The notes: generated by a model from the letters alone, not told the origin. DNA of 64,000 bases from Burkholderia seminalis DSM 23518 (GCF_902832885.1 NZ_CADFDK010000001.1:1178001-1242000), one strand, 5' to 3'. Positions 39,243-49,200 are shown, counted from the first letter of the stretch. Numbers and translations: made by a program.

Positions 39243-41534
39243 ATGCGCTATTCGGTCGAAATCAGAAAGTTTTTCTACAGCCAGTACTTTTTCGGCGGCC
39301 TGCGGATCGCGGTCGGCGTCTCGCTGCCGGCCGTGCTGTGCCTGATCGTGTTTCACAACCGCGAACTCGGCTTCACGATCTCGACGGGCGCGCTCGGCGC
39401 CTGCGTCGTCGACATGCCGGGTCCGCTCAAGTACAAGCACAACGAAATGCTCGCGTGCAGCGTGATCGGCTTCCTCGCGGCGCTCGCCACCGGCCTCGCG
39501 ACACCGAACATCTTCGCGCTGTGGCTCACGATCGTGCCGCTCACGTTCGTGCTGTCGCTGATCGTCGTCTACGGCAACCGCTGGCCCCAAATCAGCTTCG
39601 CGACGCTGTTCATGATGGTGATGACGCTCGAGGAGAAGTTCACGCCGCTGCAGGCGTTCATCAACGCCGGCTGGATTCTCGCGGGCGGCCTCTGGTACAC
39701 GTACTGGGCCACGCTCGTGTCGCGATGGCAGGCGCGCCGGATCGAGCAGCAAGCGCTGGCCGAGAGCCTGTTCGCCTGTGCCGACTACCTGCTGGCGCGC
39801 GCACAGTTCTACGATCTCGACGCCGATCTCGACGAATGCTACCGCAACCTGGTCGCGCGGCAGATCACCGCGGTCGAAACGCAGGAAACCGCGCGCGACA
39901 TCGTGCTGCGCAACCTGCCGAAGCTGCGGCGCGGCAAGCTCGATCCCGGCCGCACGACGATGTACAACCTGTTCATCAACAGCGTCGACCTGCACGAGCT
40001 GTTCGTCGGCGCCCACACCGACTACCCGCTGGTGCGCAACACGTTCGGCGGCTCGGATCTGATCATTTTCTACCGCGACCTGATCCGCAAGGCGGCCGCC
40101 GATCTCGAGGAGATCGGCCTCGCGGTGCTCGAGAACCGCGCGCCGCATTCGCGGATCAGCGTGAAGGCCGAACTGCGCGCGATCGAGTACGAGATCGAGC
40201 TGATGCGCAAGAAGAACTTCGCGGCCACCAACGCGGAAGCGTACGCGGCCGTGCTCGCGACGTTCCGGCGCATCTGGAGCGCGACGCGCCTGATCGACCG
40301 GATGCGCCGCAACCTGTCGGGCCACGCCGATCCGCAGCAAACCGAACTGAAGATCGACAAGGCGCTCACGCGCTTCCTGCAGCGCCGCCGGATGTCGCCG
40401 CTGCTGATCTTCTCGAACCTGAACATGCGCTCGCCGAGCTTTCGCCACGCGCTGCGCGTGACGATCGCGGTGGCGGTCGGCTTCTGGATCGGCCGGCTGC
40501 TGCCGCTCACGAACGCGTACTGGATCGTGATGACGACCATCATCATCCTGAAGCCCGGCTACTCGCTGACCAAGCAGCGCAACGCGCAGCGGATCATCGG
40601 CACGCTGATCGGCTGCGCGGCGAGCATCGCGCTGATCTACACGGTGAAGGAGCCGCACCTGCTGATCGCGATCATGTTCGGGTCGATGGTGATGAGCTAC
40701 AGCCTGCTGCTGTTCAATTACGCGGCAAGCGTCGTGTTCACGTCGTCGTACGTATTGCTGATGTTTCACCTGCTCGCACCGGGCAGCATGCGGATCATCG
40801 GCGAGCGCGCGATCGACACGGTGGTCGGCTGCATGATCGCGATCGCCGCGAGCCGACTGTTCCCGTACTGGGAATACCGGCTGATGGGCAAGCAGGTCGC
40901 CGACATGCTCACCGCAACCCGCAAGTATTTCGAGGCCGTGTGGCGCGCCGGGCGTGGCGCGTCGCCGCCGACCGTGCCCGCCGCCGACGGCGCCGCCGTC
41001 GTGCCGGTCGTCGCCGCGGCGGTCGAAACGCCGGCCACGAGCCTCGACGACGACTACCGCTACCGCCTGGCGCGCAAGGACGTGCACATCGCGTTCGCGA
41101 ACCTCGGGCAGGCGTTCCAGCGGATGATGATCGAGCCGAAGGCGCACCAGCGTTTCGTGCCCGAACTGAACGACCTGCTCGTGCAGACGCACGTGCTCGG
41201 CGCGCAGATCACGGCCGCCGCGCCGCTGATCCGCAACGCGTGCTCGGCCGACGGCAGCATCGAGCACGACGACGCGCTGCATCGCGGCCTCGCCGCCGTG
41301 CTCGACAATCTCGAGAAGGCCGAGGCTGGCGAACCGCCGCCCGCCGACCAGCTCGAAACGTCGAAGCAGATCACGCGCGATCTCGACGCGATGGTCGTGT
41401 CCGCGGAGAAATCCGATGCGGTCGGCGCCGAGCTCACGCACGACCTGAAAGTGCTTGCCCACCAATGCAAGCAGATGCTTGCGTCGTCGCTGCTGATCCG
41501 CAAGGACGCGAGCGTGATCCGCCTGCCCGCCTGA
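39243..41534 (+). CDS. FUSC/YccS-family inner-membrane protein
   Basis: This 763-residue protein starts MRYSVEIRKFFYSQYFFGG (39243). It has two clusters of about five to six membrane helices (residues 15-170 and 395-540), each followed by a long soluble region, the duplicated layout of the FUSC (fusaric acid resistance protein-like) and YccS proteins. The second cluster includes FWIGRLLPLTNAYWIVMTTII. Such proteins are thought to export aromatic acids or act in envelope stress. Substrate is unknown. No HlyD-like or outer-membrane partner is adjacent. It is divergent from recC. Confidence 0.82.
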   Translation: MRYSVEIRKFFYSQYFFGGLRIAVGVSLPAVLCLIVFHNRELGFTISTGALGACVVDMPGPLKYKHNEMLACSVIGFLAALATGLATPNIFALWLTIVPLTFVLSLIVVYGNRWPQISFATLFMMVMTLEEKFTPLQAFINAGWILAGGLWYTYWATLVSRWQARRIEQQALAESLFACADYLLARAQFYDLDADLDECYRNLVARQITAVETQETARDIVLRNLPKLRRGKLDPGRTTMYNLFINSVDLHELFVGAHTDYPLVRNTFGGSDLIIFYRDLIRKAAADLEEIGLAVLENRAPHSRISVKAELRAIEYEIELMRKKNFAATNAEAYAAVLATFRRIWSATRLIDRMRRNLSGHADPQQTELKIDKALTRFLQRRRMSPLLIFSNLNMRSPSFRHALRVTIAVAVGFWIGRLLPLTNAYWIVMTTIIILKPGYSLTKQRNAQRIIGTLIGCAASIALIYTVKEPHLLIAIMFGSMVMSYSLLLFNYAASVVFTSSYVLLMFHLLAPGSMRIIGERAIDTVVGCMIAIAASRLFPYWEYRLMGKQVADMLTATRKYFEAVWRAGRGASPPTVPAADGAAVVPVVAAAVETPATSLDDDYRYRLARKDVHIAFANLGQAFQRMMIEPKAHQRFVPELNDLLVQTHVLGAQITAAAPLIRNACSADGSIEHDDALHRGLAAVLDNLEKAEAGEPPPADQLETSKQITRDLDAMVVSAEKSDAVGAELTHDLKVLAHQCKQMLASSLLIRKDASVIRLPA

Positions 41535-41747
41535 CCCCGACCACCCGCGCCGGCGGGCCGGCCCGCGCACGCCGCGGGTCGGCCACCGGCGCGCCCCGAC
41601 TCAGCGATCCCCGAAGCATGACCCGTCCGCTCCACGCGGCCCGCGCATCCGTCGCGCGACCGCCCCACGCCCCTTCCCGCTCGCCGCGCCAGTCAGGGAA
41701 TACCCGATTCCGGTCACCCGGCCCGGCTTGTTATCATTCGTTCACAT

Positions 41748-41769
41748 TCAAGTTGTATAGACAACTTGA
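41748..41769. promoter_or_regulatory. HutC/GntR-like operator dyad
   Basis: CAAGTTGTATAGACAACTTG is flanked by T and A that extend the arms to 9 bp with a 4-bp centre. It lies 57-78 bp upstream of the amino acid permease start, overlapping the likely -10 region. The core TTGTATAGACAA is of the HutC type and differs by one base from the dyad at 900-911. Confidence 0.6.
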
Positions 41770-41825
41770 GCCAATCGGACCGGCCCCGCTCGCCCGGTCC
41801 GTCGCATAACGATATCGGAGACTCG

Positions 41826-43193
41826 ATGAAAAACTTGCAGCGCCACCTGAGCGCGCGGCACATCCGCTTTCTCGCGCTCGGCTCGGCGATCGGCACGGGC
41901 CTGTTCTACGGCTCGGCGTCCGCGATCCAGCTCGCGGGCCCGGCCGTGATCCTGGCGTACATCCTGGGCGGCGCGGCCGTCTACATGGTGATGCGCGCGC
42001 TCGGCGAGATGGCCGTGCGCGAACCCGTCGCCGGCTCGTTCGGCCATTACGCGACCGAGAACCTCGGCCCGTTCGCAGGTTTCGTCACCGGCTGGACCTA
42101 CACGCTCGAAATGGTGATCGTCGCGATCGCCGACATCACCGCGTTCGGCATCTACATGGGCTTCTGGTTTCCGGATGTCCCGCAATGGATCTGGGTGCTC
42201 GGCGTCGTCGCGATCATCTGCGGGCTGAACCTGTGCCACGTGAAGGTGTTCGGCGAGCTCGAATTCTGGCTGTCGATCATCAAGGTCGGCGCGATCGTCG
42301 CGATGATCGGCGGCGGCGTCGCGATCCTGCTGTCCGGCATGCACTTCGGCCATTCGGCCGACGTGCCGACGTTCGCGAACCTGTGGAACCACGGCGGCTT
42401 CCTGCCGAACGGCATCGGCGGGCTGGTCGCGTCGCTGTCGGTCGTGATCTTCGCGTACGGCGGGATCGAGGTGATCGGGATGAGCGCCGGCGAGGCGAAG
42501 GATCCGGAACGCGTGATTCCGCGCGCGATCAACGCGGTGCCCGCGCGCATCCTGCTGTTCTACGTGCTGACCATGGTCGTGCTGATGTCGATCAGCCCGT
42601 GGACGGGCGTCGGCAGCGACGGCAGCCCGTTCGTGCAGATCTTCTCGGCGCTCGGCGTGAAGTCGGCTGCCACGATCCTCAACCTGGTCGTGATCAGCGC
42701 GGCGATCTCGGCGATCAACAGCGACATCTTCGGCGCGGGCCGCATGATGTTCGGGATGGCGCGACAGGGCCAGGCACCGCGCGTGCTGATGACGACGTCG
42801 CGGCACGGCGTGCCGTGGGTCACGGTGCTCGTGATGGCCGGCGCGCTGCTCGTCGGCGTGCTGCTCAACTACCTGATGCCGAAGGACGTGTTCCTGGTGG
42901 TCGCCGCGATCGCGACGTTCGCGACCGTATGGGTCTGGCTGATGATCCTGCTGTCGCAGGTCGCGATGCGCCGCCGCCTGTCGAGCGCGGAAGTCGCCGC
43001 GCTGAAGTTCAAGGTGCCGCTGTGGCCGGCCGCGCCGGCGCTGACGATCGCGTTCATGGGTTTCGTGATCGTGATGCTCGGCTGGTTCGAGGATACGCGT
43101 GTCGCGCTGTATGTCGGCGCGGCATGGCTCGCGCTGCTCGCGGCCGTGTTCTACGCACGGATCCGCCCGAAATTCGCCCCTGCGTCACGTTGA
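41826..43193 (+). CDS. AAT-family amino acid permease (ProY/HutT-like)
   Basis: This 455-residue, 12-helix APC-superfamily symporter has the family N-terminus [32 protein letters not shown] and the conserved [21 protein letters not shown] segment. It starts at 41826 with GGAG 6 nt upstream. ProY-type proteins import proline, histidine or other amino acids; several are called HutT when in histidine-utilisation loci. The HutC-like dyad in its promoter supports histidine, but there is no hut gene nearby, so I do not assign a symbol. Confidence 0.85.
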   Translation: MKNLQRHLSARHIRFLALGSAIGTGLFYGSASAIQLAGPAVILAYILGGAAVYMVMRALGEMAVREPVAGSFGHYATENLGPFAGFVTGWTYTLEMVIVAIADITAFGIYMGFWFPDVPQWIWVLGVVAIICGLNLCHVKVFGELEFWLSIIKVGAIVAMIGGGVAILLSGMHFGHSADVPTFANLWNHGGFLPNGIGGLVASLSVVIFAYGGIEVIGMSAGEAKDPERVIPRAINAVPARILLFYVLTMVVLMSISPWTGVGSDGSPFVQIFSALGVKSAATILNLVVISAAISAINSDIFGAGRMMFGMARQGQAPRVLMTTSRHGVPWVTVLVMAGALLVGVLLNYLMPKDVFLVVAAIATFATVWVWLMILLSQVAMRRRLSSAEVAALKFKVPLWPAAPALTIAFMGFVIVMLGWFEDTRVALYVGAAWLALLAAVFYARIRPKFAPASR

Positions 43194-43340
43194 CGCACGG
43201 CTGCCCCGAATGCGCGGCGCGCCTCGTTCGGCGCCCGCTGCCGTCAAGGCTCCGCGCGGCGCCCGTCGCGCCGGAAGCCGCAGATTGCGCCCCTTCGCAT
43301 GCGCCGCGTGCGCGGCCCGGCCGGCCCGCGTACCGGCACG

Positions 43341-43502
43341 TCAGTGCGATGCCGCGCTCGCGGCCTCGGCCGGATGGGCCTCGTCGTACGCCCGCTTCTG
43401 CGAAATCGCGTTGTACAGGATCGTCCCGATCACGAGGAGCACGGCCACGACGATCAGGATGCTCACGTTGCGAACAGGGTTCTTCTTGCGCTGATCGTTC
43501 AT
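43341..43502 (-). CDS. Small single-pass membrane protein, 53 residues
   Basis: This short frame translates to a polar start (MNDQRKKNPVRN), one membrane helix (VSILIVVAVLLVIGTILYNA), a charged stretch with RAYDEAHPAE and a stop. The ATG at 43502 has a GGAGA 13 nt upstream, somewhat far. The clear topology (positive inside, one helix) and orderly ends support a real gene, but no function is known. It lies between the permease and the iron transporter genes and is divergent from the latter. Confidence 0.65.
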   Translation of the reverse strand: MNDQRKKNPVRNVSILIVVAVLLVIGTILYNAISQKRAYDEAHPAEAASAASH

Positions 43503-43623
43503 GGTCGGTGCGTCTCCGTCAAATTCATCGAAGCGCGCATTCTACGCGCTTGCGCCCGCGCTGCGACGTCCCGTTTCCGATCGCCGTTACGCCCATCCCC
43601 CGCTGCTTTCCGCACGCTTTCAG

Positions 43624-43644
43624 TTGGTAATCGTTCCCATTTCG
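43624..43644. promoter_or_regulatory. Candidate Fur box upstream of the iron importer
   Basis: On the minus strand the site reads GAAATGGGAACGATTACCAA, close to the Fur consensus of TGAGAAT/ATTCTCA half-sites. It lies 66-86 bp upstream of the binding-protein start. Iron-dependent repression of the operon by Fur is the likely role. Confidence 0.55.
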
Positions 43645-43709
43645 ATTTAGAATCCCGAATCTTTCATTTTGTAATATTTCCTTCGTCCACCCGTCCCACC
43701 GGAGTCACC

Positions 43710-44753
43710 ATGTCGAATCCGCGCACCCGCCTGCTGCCGCTCGCCGGCGCCCTCGCCCTGGCCGCGGCCGCCTTCGCGCCGCTTGCCCAGGCGGCCGAGG
43801 AAGTGAGCCTGTACACCACCCGCGAACCCAAGCTGATCCAGCCGCTCATCGATGCCTTCACGAAGCAGAGCGGCGTCAAGGTCAACACGGTGTTCGTGAA
43901 GGACGGCCTGCTCGAGCGCGTGAAGGCGGAAGGCGCGCAGTCGCCGGCCGACGTGCTGATGACGGTCGACGTCGGCAACCTGCTCGACCTGGTCGACGGT
44001 GGCGTCACGCAGCCAGTACGCTCGAAGGCGCTCGACGACGCGATTCCCGCGAACCTGCGCGGCACGAACGGCGACTGGTACGCGCTGTCGCTGCGCGACC
44101 GTGTGCTGTACGTCGAGAAGGACCTGAAGGTCGACGCATTCCGCTACGAGGATCTCGCCGATCCGAAATGGAAGGGCAAGGTCTGCATCCGCTCGGGCCA
44201 GCATCCGTACAACACCGCGCTCGTCGCGGCGATGATCGCGCACGACGGCGAGGCCGCGACCGAGAAATGGCTGCGCGGCGTGAAGGCGAACCTCGCGCGC
44301 AAGGCGACGGGCGGCGACCGCGACGTCGCGCGCGACATCCTCGGCGGCATCTGCGACGTCGGCCTCGCGAACGCGTACTACGTCGGCCATATGAAGAACG
44401 CGGAAGCCGGCAGCGACGCGCGCAAGTGGGGCGACGCGATCAAGGTCGTACGCCCGACGTTCGCGAACGCGAAGAGCGGCGGCACGCACGTGAACATCAG
44501 CGGCGCGACGGTCGCAAAGCACGCGCCGCACAAGGCCAACGCGGTGAAGCTGCTCGAATACCTCGTGTCGCCGGAAGCGCAGGCGCTGTACGCGCAGGCG
44601 AACTACGAATACCCGGTACGCGCGAACGTGAAGCTCGATCCGGTGATCGCGGGTTTCGGCGCGCTGAAGGTCGACCCGCTGCCGCTGGCGGACATCGCGA
44701 AGCATCGCAAGCAGGCGAGCCAGCTCGTCGACAAGGTCGGCTTTGACAACTGA
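43710..44753 (+). CDS. Ferric iron ABC transporter, periplasmic binding protein
   Basis: This 347-residue protein has a Sec signal peptide (ending ALAQAAEE, about 28). It is a member of the FbpA/FutA transferrin-like class, with YTTREPKLIQPLIDAFTKQSG at the mature N-terminus and tyrosine-rich iron-ligand region ANAYYVGHMKNAE near residue 230. It hands Fe(III) to the permease encoded downstream. The ATG has GGAG upstream. The Fur-like site in front supports an iron role. Confidence 0.88.
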   Translation: MSNPRTRLLPLAGALALAAAAFAPLAQAAEEVSLYTTREPKLIQPLIDAFTKQSGVKVNTVFVKDGLLERVKAEGAQSPADVLMTVDVGNLLDLVDGGVTQPVRSKALDDAIPANLRGTNGDWYALSLRDRVLYVEKDLKVDAFRYEDLADPKWKGKVCIRSGQHPYNTALVAAMIAHDGEAATEKWLRGVKANLARKATGGDRDVARDILGGICDVGLANAYYVGHMKNAEAGSDARKWGDAIKVVRPTFANAKSGGTHVNISGATVAKHAPHKANAVKLLEYLVSPEAQALYAQANYEYPVRANVKLDPVIAGFGALKVDPLPLADIAKHRKQASQLVDKVGFDN

Positions 44754-46431
44754 CGCCGCATCGTCCGGCGCGTACCGCGCGCCATCCCGGCTGCGTCTGC
44801 GCCCGCGCGCGGGCAGCCTGTGGCTGCTCGCGGCGCTGGCGGTCGCCGCGGCGGTCGCGGCGCCGCTCGCGGTGCTCGTGGCCGCCGCGTTCGACGCCGA
44901 TCTCGCGCACTGGCGTCATCTCGCCGAATTCGTGCTGCCGCAGGCGCTCGTCAATACGCTGCTGCTGCTCGCGGGGGTCGGCGCGATCGTGTCGATCGTC
45001 GGCACCGGCTGCGCGTGGCTCGTCACCGCGTACGATTTTCCCGGTCGCCGGATGCTGACGTGGGCGCTGCTGCTGCCGCTCGCGGTGCCGACCTACATCG
45101 TCGCATTCGCGTATCTCGACCTGCTGCATCCGATCGGCCCCGTCCAGGGCGCGATCCGCTGGCTGCTCGGCTTCGACAGCCCGCGCCAGTTCCGCCTGCC
45201 GGACCTGCGCTCGCTGCCCGGCGCGATCTTCGTGCTCGGCTTCGTGCTGTATCCGTATGTGTACCTGAGCACGCGCGCGATGTTCGTCACGCAGTCCGCG
45301 AGCCTGCTCGAGGCCGCGCGCACGCTCGGCGCGGGACGCGTCGCGACGTTCTGGCGCGTCGTCGTGCCGCTCGCGCGGCCCGCGATCGCGGTCGGCGTGA
45401 GCCTCGCGCTGCTCGAAACGCTGAACGACATCGGCGCGTCGGAATTTCTCGGCGTGCAGACGCTGACCGTGTCGGTCTACACGACGTGGATCACGCGCTC
45501 CGACCTCGCCGGTGCCGCGCAGATCGCGCTGGCGATGCTCGCGATCGTCGTCGGCATGATCGTGCTCGAACGTCATGGGCGCCGCCGCCAGCGCTACGCG
45601 CATGGCCGGCGCATGCGGCCGATCGCGCCGCGCCGCCTCACCGGCGCGGCCGCGCTCGGCGCCGCCGTGTTCGGCTGGCTGCCCGTGCTGCTCGGTTTCG
45701 GCGCACCGGCCGCGTACCTCGCGGTGGAGACCGGCAAGCGGCTGCATCTCGTCGGCGGCGTGTCCGCGCAACTGCTGACGGGGCTCACGAACACGCTGAC
45801 GATCGCCACCGCGGCCACCGCCGCGACGCTCGCCTGCGGGCTCGTCGTCGCGTGGGCCGCGCGCGCGCAACGCGACAGCGCCCGCGCGGGCCCTGCCCGC
45901 CTGTGCGCGCGGATCGCGAGCCTCGGCTATGCGGTACCGGGCACCGTGCTCGCGATCGGCCTGCTGATTCCGTTCGCGGCAGCCGACCGGCTGTTCGGCG
46001 CGGCGCTCGGCCGCGACGGGCTGCTGCTGATGGGTTCGGTCACCGCGCTCGTGATCGCCTATGCGGTGCGCTTTCTCGCGATCCCAGCCGGCAGCATCGA
46101 GGCCGGTCTCGCGCGCATTCCGCCGTCGCTCGAACAGGCGGCGCGCTCGCTCGGCGAGACGGCCGGCGGCACGCTGCGCCGCGTCCACCTGCCGCTGCTG
46201 CGGCCCGCGCTCACGACAAGCGCGCTGCTGGTGTTCGTCGACGCGATGAAGGAATTGCCGGCCACGCTGCTGCTGCGTCCGCTGAATTTCGACACGCTCG
46301 CGACCTGGCTGTATGCGGAAGCCGCACGCGGCACCTACGAAGAAGGCGCGGTCGCCGCGCTCGCGATCGTGCTGGCCGGGCTCGTGCCCGTGATCCTGCT
46401 CGCCCGCACCCGCCACAAGATCGGAGCCTGA
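44743..46431 (+). CDS. Ferric iron ABC transporter, fused permease
   Basis: This 562-residue inner-membrane protein has two tandem permease units, each with an EAA loop: SLLEAARTLGAGRVATFWRVVVPLARP near residue 185 and SLEQAARSLGETAGGTLRRVHLPLLRP near residue 470. It is therefore a fused permease of the FbpB/AfuB type that makes the whole channel. The TTG start (44743) overlaps the upstream stop by about 11 nt. A downstream start is possible but would not leave a clear ribosome-binding site either. Confidence 0.87.
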   Translation: MTTDAASSGAYRAPSRLRLRPRAGSLWLLAALAVAAAVAAPLAVLVAAAFDADLAHWRHLAEFVLPQALVNTLLLLAGVGAIVSIVGTGCAWLVTAYDFPGRRMLTWALLLPLAVPTYIVAFAYLDLLHPIGPVQGAIRWLLGFDSPRQFRLPDLRSLPGAIFVLGFVLYPYVYLSTRAMFVTQSASLLEAARTLGAGRVATFWRVVVPLARPAIAVGVSLALLETLNDIGASEFLGVQTLTVSVYTTWITRSDLAGAAQIALAMLAIVVGMIVLERHGRRRQRYAHGRRMRPIAPRRLTGAAALGAAVFGWLPVLLGFGAPAAYLAVETGKRLHLVGGVSAQLLTGLTNTLTIATAATAATLACGLVVAWAARAQRDSARAGPARLCARIASLGYAVPGTVLAIGLLIPFAAADRLFGAALGRDGLLLMGSVTALVIAYAVRFLAIPAGSIEAGLARIPPSLEQAARSLGETAGGTLRRVHLPLLRPALTTSALLVFVDAMKELPATLLLRPLNFDTLATWLYAEAARGTYEEGAVAALAIVLAGLVPVILLARTRHKIGA

Positions 46432-46435
46432 ACCC

Positions 46436-47209
46436 GTGAACCTGCTTGAACTCGATGACCTTTGCATCGCCTACGACACGCCGCACGGCCGCCGCACGGT
46501 GGTCGACGGGCTGAGCCTCGCGCTGCCGCGCGGCGACATCGGCTGCCTGCTCGGCGCGTCGGGCTGCGGCAAGACGACCGTGCTGCGCGCGATCGCCGGC
46601 TTCGAGCCCGTTCGCATGGGGCGCATCATGCTGGACGGCAGGCCCGTCGCGGCATCGTCGTTCGAGGTGCCGCCGGAGCGGCGGCGCATCGGCATGATGT
46701 TCCAGGACTATGCGCTGTTTCCGCACCTCAGCGCGGCCGACAACGTCGCCTTCGGTTTGCGGCACATGCCGAAGATCGAACGGCGCCTGCGTGTCGCCGA
46801 AATGCTCGAACTCGTCGGCCTCGCCGATTCCGGCGGCGCCTATCCGCACGAGTTGTCGGGCGGCCAGCAGCAACGCGTCGCGCTCGCCCGCGCGCTCGCG
46901 CCGTCCCCGGAGCTGCTGCTGCTCGACGAGCCATTCTCGAATCTCGACGTCGATACGCGCGAGCGGCTCGCGTTCGAGCTGCGCGACATCCTGAAACGCA
47001 CGGGCCACACCGCGATCCTCGTCACGCACAACCAGGCCGAAGCGTTCGCGATCGCCGACCGGATCGGCGTGATGAAGGACGGCCGGCTCGCGCAATGGGA
47101 CACGCCGTACGCGCTGCACCATCATCCAGCGAACGCATTCGTCGCGGATTTCGTGCGCCGCGACGCGCTCGCCGACGAACGCGCACGCGCACTGGCACGC
47201 GGCCGCTGA
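46436..47209 (+). CDS. Ferric iron ABC transporter, ATP-binding protein
   Basis: This 257-residue protein starts at a GTG (46436), 4 nt after the permease stop. It has Walker A GASGCGKTT (about 39-47), Q-loop QDYALFP, signature LSGGQQQR, Walker B LLLDEPFSNLD and H-loop THNQAEA. It lacks the C-terminal TOBE-type domain of longer FbpC proteins of about 350 residues. Completes the three-gene Fe(III) importer. Confidence 0.87.
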   Translation: MNLLELDDLCIAYDTPHGRRTVVDGLSLALPRGDIGCLLGASGCGKTTVLRAIAGFEPVRMGRIMLDGRPVAASSFEVPPERRRIGMMFQDYALFPHLSAADNVAFGLRHMPKIERRLRVAEMLELVGLADSGGAYPHELSGGQQQRVALARALAPSPELLLLDEPFSNLDVDTRERLAFELRDILKRTGHTAILVTHNQAEAFAIADRIGVMKDGRLAQWDTPYALHHHPANAFVADFVRRDALADERARALARGR

Positions 47210-47268
47210 CGCCGTGCCGCGGCCCCGTCGCGCGACACCGTCAGCCTCCGTGCCGCGTCCTTGACGCG

Positions 47269-47739
47269 CTACGCCGGCTCCGCGAGATCGCGCACGGGCA
47301 GCGCAGTCGAATACTTGATCTGCTCCATCGCGAACGACGAGCTGACGTCGAACAGCGGCACCGTGCGAATCAGTTGCTTGTAGACCCGATCGTAGTCGTC
47401 GATGCCGGCCACCACGACGCGCAGCAGGTAATCGGTCTCGCCGCTCATCCGGTAGACCTCGACCACTTCCGGCATGTCGCGCACGGCCTGCGTGAAACGC
47501 TGCGCCCATTCCTCGGTGTGCTGGTTCGTGCGGATCGCGACGAACACGGTCGTGCCGACGCCGAGCTTGCGCGGATCGCACAGCGCAACCTGCGCACGAA
47601 TCGCGCCGGTCTCCTTGAGCCGCTGCACGCGCTTCCAGCATGGCGTCTGCGACAGGTTCACGCGCTGCGCCAGTTCCGCGATCGGCAATGTGGCATCGGC
47701 CTGCAGCAGTTCCAGCAGCTTGCGATCGATGGCGTCCAT
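47269..47739 (-). CDS. Lrp/AsnC-family transcriptional regulator
   Basis: This 156-residue protein starts MDAIDRKLLELLQADATLPIAELAQRVNLSQTPCWKRVQRL. The N-terminal HTH is followed by a RAM ligand-binding domain (GVGTTVFVAIRTNQH to about residue 150). Such proteins bind amino acids and control their metabolism; some (BkdR-type) activate bkd operons. No target is adjacent, so a link with bkdA1 37 kb away is speculation. GGAG lies 3-4 nt before the ATG. Confidence 0.87.
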   Translation of the reverse strand: MDAIDRKLLELLQADATLPIAELAQRVNLSQTPCWKRVQRLKETGAIRAQVALCDPRKLGVGTTVFVAIRTNQHTEEWAQRFTQAVRDMPEVVEVYRMSGETDYLLRVVVAGIDDYDRVYKQLIRTVPLFDVSSSFAMEQIKYSTALPVRDLAEPA

Positions 47740-47973
47740 TTCTCCAGTCCCTCGTAGATAGAAATTTATTCTATTCATCCTGCACAACGGGGAACAGTAT
47801 GAAAACGGCTTCGCCGCGTCGACCGGTATAAATACCGATCCGCCACGTGCTCGCCACGCCAAACGAAACAGGCGACGCCGCCCGTGAGGATGGCATCGCC
47901 CGACCTTGTTACGCGCCGCGGCTTGTACGCCACGCCCCGGCCGGCGCTCACACGCCGCCGGTCGTCACGCCGC

Positions 47974-48615
47974 TCAATACGCGACCGTCGCGATCTCGCG
48001 CACGAAGCTGTCCTGCTCGAGCGTGTCGACGAACGCGACCGCGTAGTCTTCCGCCGAGATCTTGCTATTGCCCTGCGCGTCCACGATCAGCTTGCCGACG
48101 CCCGTGCGGAACGTGCCCGTGCGCTCGCCCGGCGCGATCAGCGCGGCCGGCGCCAGGAAGGTCCAGTCGAGATCGGTGACCGTCTTCAGGTAGTCGAACG
48201 CGTCGCGATGGGCCAGCGCGACCGCCTTGTACGCGTCAGGGAAACCTTCGCTGTCGACCAGCTGCTTGCCCGGCGCGACTTCGAGCGAACCGGCGCCGCC
48301 GACCACGACGAGCCGCTTCAGGCCGGCCTGGCGCGTGCCGGCGACCAGCGCCTGCGCGGCCCCGACGACCTTCGCCGCATCGTCCTGCTTCGGACCGTAC
48401 GCGCTCGCGACCACGTCATGCCCCGGCAGCGCGGCCGCGATGCTGGCCGCGTCGAACAGGTCGGCCGCCTGCGCGGTGATGCCGTCGCCGGCCGCGCCCG
48501 GGTGGCGCGACAGCGCGGTCACGCGGTGGCCGCGTCGTACGGCTTCCGCCGCGATGCGCGAGCCGATCATGCCGGTGGCGCCGAACAGCGCGATTTTCAA
48601 CGAACGTTGCGTCAT
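47974..48615 (-). CDS. NAD(P)-binding oxidoreductase (NmrA/YwnB-like)
   Basis: This 213-residue protein starts [20 protein letters not shown], with Rossmann motif GATGMIG (12-18). Later [21 protein letters not shown] and [20 protein letters not shown] fit the atypical SDR group including YwnB. The substrate is unknown, perhaps redox stress sensing. It lies downstream of the Rrf2 gene on the same strand. Its promoter carries a 19-bp operator resembling the one in the Rrf2 promoter, so it is the probable Rrf2 target. Confidence 0.82.
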   Translation of the reverse strand: MTQRSLKIALFGATGMIGSRIAAEAVRRGHRVTALSRHPGAAGDGITAQAADLFDAASIAAALPGHDVVASAYGPKQDDAAKVVGAAQALVAGTRQAGLKRLVVVGGAGSLEVAPGKQLVDSEGFPDAYKAVALAHRDAFDYLKTVTDLDWTFLAPAALIAPGERTGTFRTGVGKLIVDAQGNSKISAEDYAVAFVDTLEQDSFVREIATVAY

Positions 48616-48638
48616 GACGATTCTCCAGTCAGAAAATA

Positions 48639-48657
48639 TGTAACACAGTTAATTACA
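48639..48657. promoter_or_regulatory. Rrf2-type operator upstream of the oxidoreductase
   Basis: TGTAACACAGTTAATTACA (arms TGTAAC/ATTACA, 7-bp centre) lies 24-42 bp upstream of the oxidoreductase start. Its arms match the Rrf2 promoter site at 49248-49266 with one arm base changed. Confidence 0.6.
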
Positions 48658-48666
48658 GATAAGATC

Positions 48667-48692
48667 GAAAAAAACGGGGCGAAGCCCCCGTT
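48667..48692 (-). terminator. Terminator of the Rrf2 gene
   Basis: Minus strand: AACGGGG pairs with CCCCGTT around a 6-nt loop and is followed by a run of about 7 T, 56 nt after the Rrf2 stop. It separates the Rrf2 gene from the oxidoreductase. Confidence 0.8.
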
Positions 48693-48747
48693 GCACCGGA
48701 CACCCGCACCTGCGCGCCATCCGGCTTCCTGCCCTGCCTGCCGCCGG

Positions 48748-49200
48748 CTACCTGCCGGCTGCCGCCTGTTGCGTGCGCCGCTCGAGATCCAGCATGTCGG
48801 CCGTGACGTCGACGAGCGTGCGCGTGGCGAGCGATGCCTCCATCGCGCGCTGCGCATCGCCGATATAGCCGGTCAGCGCGACCTGGATGTGCCGCCCGAC
48901 GAGGCACGCGGGATTCGGTGCCTCGCGATGCAGCGCGAACAGTTGCGCGTCGTCGACCGCGCGATACACGTCGAGCAGCGTGATCTCGCCGGGCTCGCGC
49001 GCCAGCAACGCGCCGCCGCCCGCGCCGAGCTGCGACGTGGTCAGCCCCGCGGCTGCCAGCATCGACAGCAACCGGCGAATCAGCGCCGGATTCGTATTCA
49101 CGCTGCCCGCGATGATGTCCGACGACAGCGGCACGCCTTCCTGCATCGACAGCAAGGCGAGCACGTGGACGGCAAACGCGAACCGGCTGCTGGTATTCAT
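48748..49200 (-). CDS. Rrf2-family transcriptional regulator (YwnA-like, single Cys)
   Basis: This 150-residue protein starts MNTSSRFAFAVHVLALLSMQEG. It has the Rrf2 winged HTH and the HTH-following wing GAGGGALLAREPGEITLLDVYRAVDD. Only one cysteine is seen in the central region (NPACLVGRH), so the three-Cys iron-sulfur site of IscR/NsrR is missing. This suits YwnA/HypR-like redox or aldehyde sensing by a single Cys. Its own promoter has a 19-bp TGTAAT dyad. Confidence 0.85.
   Translation of the reverse strand: MNTSSRFAFAVHVLALLSMQEGVPLSSDIIAGSVNTNPALIRRLLSMLAAAGLTTSQLGAGGGALLAREPGEITLLDVYRAVDDAQLFALHREAPNPACLVGRHIQVALTGYIGDAQRAMEASLATRTLVDVTADMLDLERRTQQAAAGR

Noticed and set aside
35724-41570. 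Very long overlapping frames on both strands (over 1900 codons) across the recBC/FUSC region
   Set aside because: They are shadows caused by high third-position GC, which removes stop codons. The translations are Arg/Ala-rich low-complexity, while recB, recC and the FUSC gene have clear motifs in the other frames.
43181-43197. TGCGTCA-CGT-TGACGCA at the permease end as a terminator
   Set aside because: It is a short perfect dyad overlapping the stop codon, but the loop is only 3 nt and no T-tract follows.
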